From positions 1 through 21,826 of the forward strand of contig JAUXAJ010000048.1 of assembly GCA_030620005.1 (NCBI GenBank): 21,826 nucleotides of DNA, given 5' to 3'. The notes beneath the pieces were generated by a model, which was not told where the DNA came from, did not search any database, and saw nothing but the letters and a program-made list of their open reading frames with translations. The stretch comes from Promethearchaeota archaeon (GTDB lineage Archaea; Asgardarchaeota; Lokiarchaeia; Sigynarchaeales; SOKP01). Of this stretch, positions 14,562-21,316 are shown piece after piece. Position 1 is the first letter of the stretch; each line of letters opens with the position of its first letter. The translations under genes and the position numbers were made by a program.

Positions 14562-16547
14562 ATGAGCGAAAATTACGGCGTTAAACCAGACCAAGCTAAA
14601 TTCTTAGATGATTTAGAGAAAATGATGGGAAGGGCAATTCCAATCAAGGAAGAGATTTATAATATTACTTTTGGAGTTAAAATTGAAGGCGATGACATCG
14701 TAGGATTAGGTTTGTATCGAAAAGGGTTTATAACGCTCCCCGACTCAATAGGTAATCTTGATAAACTTGAAGTCATTAGTTTAGCCTGGAACAAATTAAC
14801 TGGTTTACCAGAATCATTTGGTAGATTAAAATCATTGCGAGAATTAGATTTGAATAAAAATAATTTGACATCTCTTCCCAATTCTTTTTGCGATTTAAAA
14901 TTACTAGAAGAATTGAAAATCGGTGATAACGCATTGACGGGGCTTCCTGACCAATTTGGAAACTTAGAGCGCTTAGAAGTATTAAATTTATGTAATGGTC
15001 AAATAAAAACGCTTCCGGAGTCTTTTGGAAATATAAAATCACTTAAAAATCTAGATTTAAGCGGTAACCTGCTATCAGCTCTTCCCGAATCTTTTGGAGA
15101 CCTAACCTTGCTTACAGATTTAGACTTAAGCGGTAATGGTATAAAATCGTTGCTAGAGTCGTTCGGAAACCTAAAATTGTTGAAAGAACTTGATTTAGAA
15201 GGCAATCAGAAAAAGATGCTCGGGTTAAAAAAACTCCCAGAATCGTTTGGAAATCTAGAATTGCTTGAAAAACTAAATTTAAACCACAACCTACTGTTAA
15301 AGCTCCCAGAATCCTTCGGAAACTTGAAAAAGTTAACACAATTAACTCTAGAAGATAATCAATTAAATTCACTTCCAGAATCAATTGGTAATTTTGAATC
15401 TCTTGAAGTATTAGATTTAGACTACAATAAATTAATAGAACTTCCAGAATCGATTGGTAATTTCGAATCGATAAATGAATTATCTATAGACATGAATTTA
15501 TTAAATTCTCTTCCAAACTCATTTGGTAGCCTTCAATCACTAGAAAGATTGAAATTAGCGGGAAATAAAATATCTAGCCTTCCTGAATCTTTTGGTAACT
15601 TAGAAACGCTTAAGTCACTAGATTTAAGCCGAAATTGGTTAAATAAGCTACCAGAGTCTTTTGGAAATTTGAAATCTCTAAATAAATTGTCTCTAAGAAC
15701 TAATCAACTAGAAAATCTTCCTGAATCTTTTAGAAATCTTACTTCAATTAAAGAATTAGACATTAGACATAATAGATTCCGCAATATTCCCGAAAGTATA
15801 TGGACTCTTGAGGACCTAAAGCAATTGGACCTATATGGAAATCCTTGGGCCGATGAATCAAAATTGATGGCGCAGAATTCAATCTCTTCCATAAGGGATT
15901 TTTGTCGAAAGCGGGCATCGATCAATATCTTTATTAGCCACACTGTAGAAAATTTTGAATACTTCCACATTAAAGAGATATCCGATTTTTTAGAACTACA
16001 AGAAGAAGTTTACCAAGCTTTTTATTGTGAGGAAGATCTAAAGGGAAATATTGACGATTTCATGGAAGAAACCATACCAATGTGTCAGCTGTTGCTTTTC
16101 TTTGCTACAAAAAAATCCTTATTCGATTCAAAAGATTGCTCTCACGAATTGATGTTAGCAGGAAGTAATAACATGCAATTAATTCCAATTAAAGGTAATG
16201 ATGTTAGTTGGGAAGATCTTGAATCTATTAATTTGAGTCGCGAATTCGGATTTGATTTTGAGGAAAATGAGTTTAATATTTTTTGCGAAAAATTGTACGA
16301 ATATATTAAACAATTCAAGCGTGAAATTAATCTTTTTCAAAAAAAGGAAGCTGAAATTGAAAGGCAGAGATTTAGCATAAAAAGCACGATTAACAACTTT
16401 ATTGATTCTGAAAAATTTAAAGAAAGCATTAAAGAAAACATGGAACGATTCAAAACATTGTTTCAAAAAATTCGGGATAAACAAATTTCAGTAGAAGAAT
16501 ATATCGACGAATTCAATCAAATAATTTCGAAGAAATCTAATAATTAA
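14562..16547 (+). CDS. Leucine-rich repeat protein with C-terminal TIR-like domain
   Basis: The 661-residue protein begins with about 58 residues of unique sequence. Sixteen tandem leucine-rich repeats of 23 residues follow (59-431), with the consensus LPESFGNLxxLxxLDLxxNxL. One repeat (197-224) has a five-residue insertion. This LPxSFGNL type is the one found in plant intracellular LRR and ROCO-like proteins. The region 453-586 looks like a TIR domain: INIFISH (454-460), a CEEDLKGNIDDFMEETI segment, a hydrophobic strand LLLFFAT, then KDCSHEL (524-530), where Glu529 is in the place of the catalytic Glu of NAD-cleaving TIRs. A charged helical tail (587-661) is probably coiled coil. No signal peptide or membrane segment is seen, so it is cytosolic. 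NB-ARC or STAND nucleotide-binding motifs are absent. A sensor-effector role in immunity or signalling is inferred. Confidence 0.85.
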   Translation: MSENYGVKPDQAKFLDDLEKMMGRAIPIKEEIYNITFGVKIEGDDIVGLGLYRKGFITLPDSIGNLDKLEVISLAWNKLTGLPESFGRLKSLRELDLNKNNLTSLPNSFCDLKLLEELKIGDNALTGLPDQFGNLERLEVLNLCNGQIKTLPESFGNIKSLKNLDLSGNLLSALPESFGDLTLLTDLDLSGNGIKSLLESFGNLKLLKELDLEGNQKKMLGLKKLPESFGNLELLEKLNLNHNLLLKLPESFGNLKKLTQLTLEDNQLNSLPESIGNFESLEVLDLDYNKLIELPESIGNFESINELSIDMNLLNSLPNSFGSLQSLERLKLAGNKISSLPESFGNLETLKSLDLSRNWLNKLPESFGNLKSLNKLSLRTNQLENLPESFRNLTSIKELDIRHNRFRNIPESIWTLEDLKQLDLYGNPWADESKLMAQNSISSIRDFCRKRASINIFISHTVENFEYFHIKEISDFLELQEEVYQAFYCEEDLKGNIDDFMEETIPMCQLLLFFATKKSLFDSKDCSHELMLAGSNNMQLIPIKGNDVSWEDLESINLSREFGFDFEENEFNIFCEKLYEYIKQFKREINLFQKKEAEIERQRFSIKSTINNFIDSEKFKESIKENMERFKTLFQKIRDKQISVEEYIDEFNQIISKKSNN

Positions 16548-16573
16548 TAATTTCTTTGAAAGATGCAAGTTAA

Positions 16574-16717
16574 ATATACCGTAAGGGATTGATAACCTTG
16601 GCAGAAGCAGCCACATTAGCAAAAGTATCATTACATGCAATGATTGACTACATTGAGCGTGAAGAAATTCAGGCCTAAGCTTTAACTGAGAAAGAAATGG
16701 AAGATGAATTGATAAAT
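16574..16717 (+). pseudogene. UPF0175-like antitoxin remnant with in-frame stop
   Basis: Read in one frame, the region gives IYRKGLITLAEAATLAKVSL, continues with a HAMIDYIEREEIQA-like helix, hits TAA at 676-678 of this kilobase (16676-16678), and resumes ALTEKEMEDEL. The LYRxGxISLxxAAxLAxVSLxxMIDYLExxxI pattern is that of UPF0175 proteins, small helix-turn-helix antitoxin-like proteins common in archaea. A single A-to-T change (AAA to TAA) would explain the stop. The N-terminal third is missing because of a stop just upstream (16571-16573). No toxin partner is recognisable beside it. The similarity is from memory of the family pattern. Confidence 0.6.
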
Positions 16718-16751
16718 TATATTTATATTTACTATTATTATATTTATATTT
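16716..16751. repeat. Short tandem AT repeat at the end of the antitoxin remnant
   Basis: ATTATATTTATATTT occurs at 16716-16730 and again, identical, at 16737-16751, a 21-base period. It looks like slippage or a deletion scar joining the antitoxin remnant to the next reading frame. Confidence 0.7.
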
Positions 16752-16877
16752 GGAATTACACGAATAATCCAACATCTAAAATCTCAAACAACTTTAACAG
16801 AATCCACGGAACAAGCGGCAGAAGCACATAATTTCGTCAAAATATTTGCGAAACCTCAAAAAATTACCGAAGAAGAA

Positions 16878-17138
16878 GTGTCGATTTCCAAGGAAAAGAA
16901 GGTTTGCTTGGTGTGCAAGGGAAAAGTAGGCCGGAATAACATTTATCTCTGTCCAGATTGCGACACATTTTACTGCAATAAATGTTCTGAAACGTTAACA
17001 GGCATGGAAAACGCGTGCTGGGTCTGCGATACGCCATTTGACGAGAGTAAACCATCCAAACCGTTCGAGAAGGAGGAAGAAGAAGAAGTAACGGTGGAAG
17101 AGGTCGCACCAAAAAAGGGTGGAGGCGATGTGAAATGA
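16878..17138 (+). CDS. Small protein with four CxxC zinc-binding pairs, probably an N-terminally truncated gene
   Basis: From a GTG at 16878 the frame encodes 86 residues with CLVC (10-13), CPDC (25-28), CNKC (33-36) and CWVC (47-50). Eight cysteines could bind two zinc ions, in a cross-brace or double-ribbon fashion. An acidic Glu-rich and then Lys/Gly tail follows. The frame is open further upstream to about 16716 and reads a hydrophobic Ile/Phe/Tyr run and a soluble stretch (LTESTEQAAEAHNFVKIFAK), but there is no ATG, TTG or ribosome-binding site in a convincing place. It may therefore be the 3' end of a longer membrane-anchored protein that lost its front. Zinc-binding tails of this kind are common in Asgard proteins. 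The function is unknown. Confidence 0.5.
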   Translation: MSISKEKKVCLVCKGKVGRNNIYLCPDCDTFYCNKCSETLTGMENACWVCDTPFDESKPSKPFEKEEEEEVTVEEVAPKKGGGDVK

Positions 17139-17298
17139 CCGGCGTTCCAAGAAAAGCCAAATTTTAGGGCTATTGATGAATTTATTAGATACAAACCCTA
17201 ATATCTCTTTTGAAGAAACAAAGGAAAAAATACCCAAACTTGGATATAAATTATTCATGAATGTTAGGAGCGAGTGGGGAAGAAAAAATAACAAGTAA
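17135..17298 (+). pseudogene. Small charged protein remnant with two probable frameshifts
   Basis: An ATG at 17135, overlapping the stop of the zinc-binding frame as ATGA, reads MTGVPRKAKF and stops. In the next frame the sequence continues AIDEFIRYKP, and in the third it reads NISFEETKEKIPKLGYKLF and MNVRSEWGRKNNK to a stop at 17296-17298. Removing one base in the TTTT run near 17163 and one in the CCC run near 17195 would give a single 53-residue protein. The last part alone is an intact 40-codon frame from ATG 17176. I do not recognise the family. The coupled start suggests it was once in one operon with the zinc-binding gene. Confidence 0.45.
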
Positions 17299-17367
17299 AA
17301 CTTTATGATAAACTATTAAATTAAATGAATTTATTAATTATATCCATTAAAGGAAATATAAAGTACC

Positions 17368-18339
17368 TTAATCTTTTCTTTTTCTTTCAAATTTCACATC
17401 ATTAAATAGTTCATGAACAAAATCGTATATCTGGAATTTATTTTCTAATGCTTTTGTTGTTATTTTATTTATTTCATCTTGATTGATGAGGCTTTCTAAG
17501 ACTTTATCAATTTTATAATAAAACAATTCTCTTACTTTATAAGCAAAACGATTTTTTTTTTTCTCTATTAATAAATCTGAAAGCTCGATATGTTCTTTAT
17601 GATCATCGATGCATGTTATTAACTCATCCACTCCTTCACCGGATATAGCATTCGTTAACACCACCGGGGGTCTCCAACCGCTCTGAAAAGTTGAATCATC
17701 AAGCATAAAATCTATATTAACAGCGACATCTTCACCTCCCAAATCCTTCTTATTTATAACATATAAATCTCCAATTTCGAGAATGCCTGCTTTTAGAACT
17801 TGTATCATATCACCCGATCCCGGAGTCATTACAACCACAGTAGTATATACTAAATTATATATTTCAAATTCAGATTGTCCAACGCCAACTGTCTCAATGA
17901 TTATTAAATCCATTCCGAATGTTTCATATAAAAGACTTATGTCGAGAACTGCTCTTGAAATCCCACCTCTATAGCCTCTAGAGGCAAGGCTCCTAATAAA
18001 TATATTAGGGTGTATTGAAATGTCTGTCATGCGTACTCTATCTCCTAAAAACGCACCTCCGCTAAAAGGTGACGTTGGGTCAACGGAAATTATGCCAATA
18101 AATTTACCTTCTTCCAATATTTTTTTAGCTATGGCACTAGTTAAGGTTGATTTCCCAACTCCAGGTGAACCCGTTATTCCAACGATATGTGATTCGTGAT
18201 TAATGTCTTCGAAATGCTTAAATATTTCAGGAGCTCTTTCAGGCTCATTTTCTATAACTGTTATTAATCTTGCTAATGCTATCTTGTCCTTTTTTTTAAA
18301 TCTTTGAATCAATTCATTAATGTTGTAGCTTCTTTTCAA
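17368..18339 (-). CDS. meaB: MeaB/ArgK-type GTPase, mutase chaperone
   Basis: The 323-residue G3E-family GTPase is expected to guard B12-dependent acyl-CoA mutases. It gates loading of adenosylcobalamin and helps remove inactivated cofactor. Motifs are the P-loop GSPGVGKST (57-65), SVDPTSPFSGGAFLGDRVRM (85-104), ETVGVGQSE (149-157) and the base-binding NKKDL (196-200). The C-terminal charged helices fit the dimerisation part. The length matches the family. The start is TTG at 18339; an in-frame TGA at 18354-18352 leaves no other choice, and a GATGGGG element just upstream may serve as ribosome-binding site. It is the third gene of the mutase operon. 'ArgK' is an old misnomer for these proteins. 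Confidence 0.95.
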   Translation of the reverse strand: MKRSYNINELIQRFKKKDKIALARLITVIENEPERAPEIFKHFEDINHESHIVGITGSPGVGKSTLTSAIAKKILEEGKFIGIISVDPTSPFSGGAFLGDRVRMTDISIHPNIFIRSLASRGYRGGISRAVLDISLLYETFGMDLIIIETVGVGQSEFEIYNLVYTTVVVMTPGSGDMIQVLKAGILEIGDLYVINKKDLGGEDVAVNIDFMLDDSTFQSGWRPPVVLTNAISGEGVDELITCIDDHKEHIELSDLLIEKKKNRFAYKVRELFYYKIDKVLESLINQDEINKITTKALENKFQIYDFVHELFNDVKFERKRKD

Positions 18340-18372
18340 AACAAATCCCCATCACATTTTTTCATGAAATAA

Positions 18373-18771
18373 TTACTTTTCGACTTTACTCTTAATGAAA
18401 TCTACAATATCACCGACTAACGTTCCTGGACCATATACGTTCGCAACGCCCATTTCTCTAAGCTTTGGAAAATCTTTTGCGGGTATTACGCCACCTAGGA
18501 GAATTAGAAAATCTTCAAAAACTCCTTTTTCTTTTAAAAGATCAATAACTTGCTGCGTGTAAGCGAAATGTGCTCCTGAATGAATGCTCAAGCCAATAAC
18601 ATCTACGTCTTCATCGATGGCAGATTGAACGATTTGATCAACGTTTTGAAATCCTCCGAATATTAGTTCCATGCCCGCATCTCTTATAGCTCTTGATACT
18701 ACAATTCCACCCCTCCAGTGACCGTCTATGCCCGGCTTGCTCATGAGTACTCTTATTTTTTTTTCTCCCAT
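18373..18771 (-). CDS. B12-binding (small) subunit of an acyl-CoA mutase
   Basis: The 132-residue protein is the cobalamin-binding domain as a separate subunit, as in archaeal and some bacterial mutases. The signature DxHxxG is DGHWRG at 16-21, with His18 as the lower axial ligand of cobalt. GLSIHSGAH replaces the usual SxL segment, and ILLGGVIPAKD supplies the GG motif. KPGIDGHWRGGIVVSRAIRD matches the normal start of the domain. It lies 16 bases after the large subunit gene and 33 before meaB, a compact operon. It would form the holoenzyme with the large subunit, whose substrate is uncertain. Confidence 0.95.
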   Translation of the reverse strand: MGEKKIRVLMSKPGIDGHWRGGIVVSRAIRDAGMELIFGGFQNVDQIVQSAIDEDVDVIGLSIHSGAHFAYTQQVIDLLKEKGVFEDFLILLGGVIPAKDFPKLREMGVANVYGPGTLVGDIVDFIKSKVEK

Positions 18772-18787
18772 GTTATCATCTCAATAT

Positions 18788-20461
18788 TTAAATTGCTAAT
18801 GGAGGCTCCCAAATACCCCATACTTCTCGATAAATGTTGCATATTTCACCAACAGTAGCGCCTTCTTTAGTTACTTCCATCATGACGGGCATGACATTTT
18901 CCTCTTTCTCACACACTTTGCGAAGTTTATCCATGAGACCCTCAAGTTTAGCGTTATCTCTACGCGCTTTTAATTTGTTAATTCTATCAACTTCAATTTT
19001 TATGGCTCCTTTATTGGTTCTAAATACGTCTGTTACGTCGTCGTAAGGGACGCCGTATTTATTAACACCGATCATTATTTCTTCTCCTTTTTCAACGCGC
19101 ATTCTTCTTTTATGAAAAGCGTCTCTCATCTCCTTGTAAAGCCAGCCCGTAGATAATGCTTTATCGATCGATCCCACTTTCTCAATTTTATCAATGTATC
19201 TCAACACTCTTTCCTCTATCTCGTCAGTAAGCCACTCGATGTAATAAGAGCCTGCTAATGGATCGATCGTGTTTGTGATTCTTGTTTCGTCGGCAATAAC
19301 TTGTTGCGTTCTTAAAGCAATTAATGCCGCCTCTTCAGAAGGTAAACATATCGCCTCGTCGTACGAATTCGTATGAAGGGATTGACACCCCCCTATATTT
19401 GCTTCTAACGCTTGAATTGCGGTTCTTATTATGTTAATCTTTGGAGTTTGTGCTGTTAATGAACTACCGGCAGTTTGCACGTGAAACCGAAATACCATCG
19501 ATTTTGAGTCTTGCGCGTTGTACCTGTCTTTTATGAGCCTGGCCCATATTCTTCTTGCAGCTCTGAATTTTGCAATTTCTTCGAAAAAATCCTTGTGTGC
19601 TGCAAGATGAAATGCAAGCCTACTTACAAAGTCATCGACTTTCCAGCCCCTTTCAATAATGTTGTCGATATGCGAACAAGCACTTGCGAAAACAAAGCCT
19701 AACTCTTGAATTGCGCTAATTCCCCCTTCCCTGTAATTGTATCCTGTAAAATTGATGGGATGCCACATTGGAACGTTTTTCATCGGAACGGTCCATTCAA
19801 TGAAATCACATGCCACACGGAGTAAATGATTAGGTGGACAATTCTTGTAGGGGATATAACCAACTGTCATTGTTAAGATGTCGTTTTGGGTTGTTCCTAT
19901 TAATTGATTAATTTTATACCCCCGCATTTTTGCCATGTTGAAATACATCGCACAAACGGGTGCTGAAGTAAAAGGTTCTACAACTAAAGCCACGCTTACT
20001 TTATCAATTGGAATACCTTCTGTAAGGGCAAATAAGCTATCGATGCAATACAATGGCACGCCGGATGTTCCAACTTCGGGCGCCGCATCCTTATTTGTAG
20101 GATCAATACCGTTGAATGTCAACGCATCCACTGCGGCACTAAAGCCTGTTTCGCCATTTTCGTAGAGAAATTTCCAGCGCTTATTGGTCTCTTCCGGAGT
20201 TCCATGCCCGCTGAATAATCTCATCGTCCATAAACGTCCTCTATACATCGAAGAATAAACACCTCTCGTGTATGGTGGTATTCCGGGAAAATTAATTTTC
20301 TCTAAATAGTCGCCTTTTACATCTAAAGGAGTGTATAAACTCTTTATTGGAATTTCAGAATCCGTAATGAATTTCACGTCGCGTTCTTTAGCATTTTTAT
20401 ATTTTTCTTCCCATTCTTGCTTTCTTTCTTTAATTTTTTCTAAATATTCTTTATCAAACAT
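18788..20461 (-). CDS. Acyl-CoA mutase large subunit, methylmalonyl-CoA mutase family with altered active site
   Basis: The 557-residue TIM-barrel subunit of a B12-dependent carbon-skeleton mutase has GIPPYTRGVYSSMYRGRLWT (60-79), GETGFSAAVDALTF, EVGTSGVPLYCIDS, GTTQNDIL (189-196), FRFHVQTAGSSLTAQTP and ANIGGCQSLHTNSYDEA, all in family order. Key residues differ from methylmalonyl-CoA mutase (Propionibacterium numbering). Tyr89 is Phe83, as in isobutyryl-CoA mutase. Arg207, which holds the substrate carboxylate, is Tyr202. His244 is Asn242 in TGYNYREGG. The enzyme therefore probably does not use methylmalonyl-CoA. Isobutyryl-, pivalyl- or alkylsuccinyl-CoA-type substrates are open options. 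It is the first gene of an operon with the B12 subunit and meaB. Confidence 0.93.
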   Translation of the reverse strand: MFDKEYLEKIKERKQEWEEKYKNAKERDVKFITDSEIPIKSLYTPLDVKGDYLEKINFPGIPPYTRGVYSSMYRGRLWTMRLFSGHGTPEETNKRWKFLYENGETGFSAAVDALTFNGIDPTNKDAAPEVGTSGVPLYCIDSLFALTEGIPIDKVSVALVVEPFTSAPVCAMYFNMAKMRGYKINQLIGTTQNDILTMTVGYIPYKNCPPNHLLRVACDFIEWTVPMKNVPMWHPINFTGYNYREGGISAIQELGFVFASACSHIDNIIERGWKVDDFVSRLAFHLAAHKDFFEEIAKFRAARRIWARLIKDRYNAQDSKSMVFRFHVQTAGSSLTAQTPKINIIRTAIQALEANIGGCQSLHTNSYDEAICLPSEEAALIALRTQQVIADETRITNTIDPLAGSYYIEWLTDEIEERVLRYIDKIEKVGSIDKALSTGWLYKEMRDAFHKRRMRVEKGEEIMIGVNKYGVPYDDVTDVFRTNKGAIKIEVDRINKLKARRDNAKLEGLMDKLRKVCEKEENVMPVMMEVTKEGATVGEICNIYREVWGIWEPPLAI

Positions 20462-20784
20462 TTTACAATCATGTTATTTTAATTCTAAACTATAAAAATT
20501 ATTGCAAATTTTTAATTTTTGGTTTTAATAAATTTTGATTAGAATCAAGACATATTTTCATTTTAAAAAAAACGTGAATCCGCAAAATTTGGTGTTTTTT
20601 GATTTTTTAAATTTTCAAAATTTTAGGAGATAAACCATTTTATAATATTTGCTCTGTTATAACATTTATAAGCAATGTTATATTACTTTACTTAAGACAA
20701 TTCCATTTATTTCTTTATATTGCTTCTTGATTAATTAAATCTCTTCCCTATGGTTTAAATACTTGAAGAACCATAATATTATAC
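20462..20784. promoter_or_regulatory. Divergent intergenic region upstream of the mutase operon
   Basis: These 323 bases carry no gene. A minus-strand TATA-like TTTTTATAG at about 20497-20489 lies some 30 bases before the mutase ATG, which fits a short leader. On the plus strand, TTTAAATA at 20754-20761 lies about 27 bases before the ATG at 20785, which fits a leaderless transcript. ATGGTT (20750-20755) and AACCAT (20769-20774) form an inverted pair around that TATA. An isolated AGGAG at 20624-20628 has no start codon at the right distance. Confidence 0.5.
20658..20682. repeat. Perfect 9-bp inverted repeat, candidate operator
   Basis: TATAACATT (20658-20666) and AATGTTATA (20674-20682) are perfect inverted copies with a 7-base spacer. 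The site lies about 200 bases before the mutase gene and 100 before the plus-strand gene. Its size suits a dimeric repressor. No matching regulator is adjacent. Confidence 0.5.
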
Positions 20785-21152
20785 ATGAGTATTGGTTTAA
20801 AGAAAAATATTGCGCCCATAAAACAAATACAAACACAAATCTCGGATTTTTCAGATAATTTAAAACCTTTTTGCAATTTATTGGAGGAAAAACTCGAAGG
20901 TATAAAAAATAGTAAAAAATCTGAGGACTCCAAGGATAATTTCATTTTACTTCCTGGGAATTTAGTCCGATTGAGAAATGAGAAATGTAGAGAATATAAT
21001 ATTCCATTAACTAAAAATGGGACGGACAATAGAACGATTTGCACTGGGAAACAGTTATTAATGATTTTCAAGAAGCAGAAGACTTCGATATAAATAATTC
21101 AATTATAATATTTAATAACAAGGGTAAGATTGTAATTTTTGAGAAACTATAA
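20785..21152 (+). pseudogene. Small hypothetical protein, probably frameshifted
   Basis: The frame from ATG 20785 encodes MSIGLKKNIAPIKQIQTQIS, a helical and mostly charged protein, and stops at 21091-21093 after 102 residues. Its last 30 residues look random. From about 21030 another frame reads NDLHWETVINDFQEAEDFDI followed by NNSIIIFNNKGKIVIFEKL to a stop at 21150-21152, which looks more like protein. One indel between about 21000 and 21040 would join them into a product of about 120 residues. The upstream TATA at 20754-20761 fits a leaderless transcript starting at this ATG. If the shorter form is right, the gene is a 102-residue hypothetical ending at 21093. I do not recognise either version. 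Confidence 0.4.
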
Positions 21153-21208
21153 TTAACTATAAGTGAAGTATTTTTTCGCGAGTTCTTCACAAAGAAGGTT
21201 TTAATACA

Positions 21209-21316
21209 ATGGTGTCTATTTATATTAAAAACCCAAATAAGTGTTTAAATCCTGCTTATGAAACCTTCGTAAAAAAGAATGAATTAGGAAGGGCATATGG
21301 TGTGAAGAAAAAATGA
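21209..21316 (+). CDS. Very small ORF (35 residues) overlapping the TPR gene start
   Basis: ATG at 21209 opens 35 codons with the product MVSIYIKNPNKCLNPAYETF and a basic tail. The stop overlaps the ATG of the next gene as ATGA, and an AAGAAGG element at 21193-21199 could bind the ribosome. These two points favour a real small or leader gene. Against it are the size and the lack of any recognisable family. An inverted pair GTGAAG (21163-21168) and CTTCAC (21185-21190) lies just upstream. Confidence 0.3.
   Translation: MVSIYIKNPNKCLNPAYETFVKKNELGRAYGVKKK

Noticed and set aside
17368..18339. Arginine/ornithine transport ATPase (ArgK) label
   Set aside because: The mutase subunits lie directly upstream in the same operon and all MeaB motifs are present, so the mutase chaperone role is the sound one.
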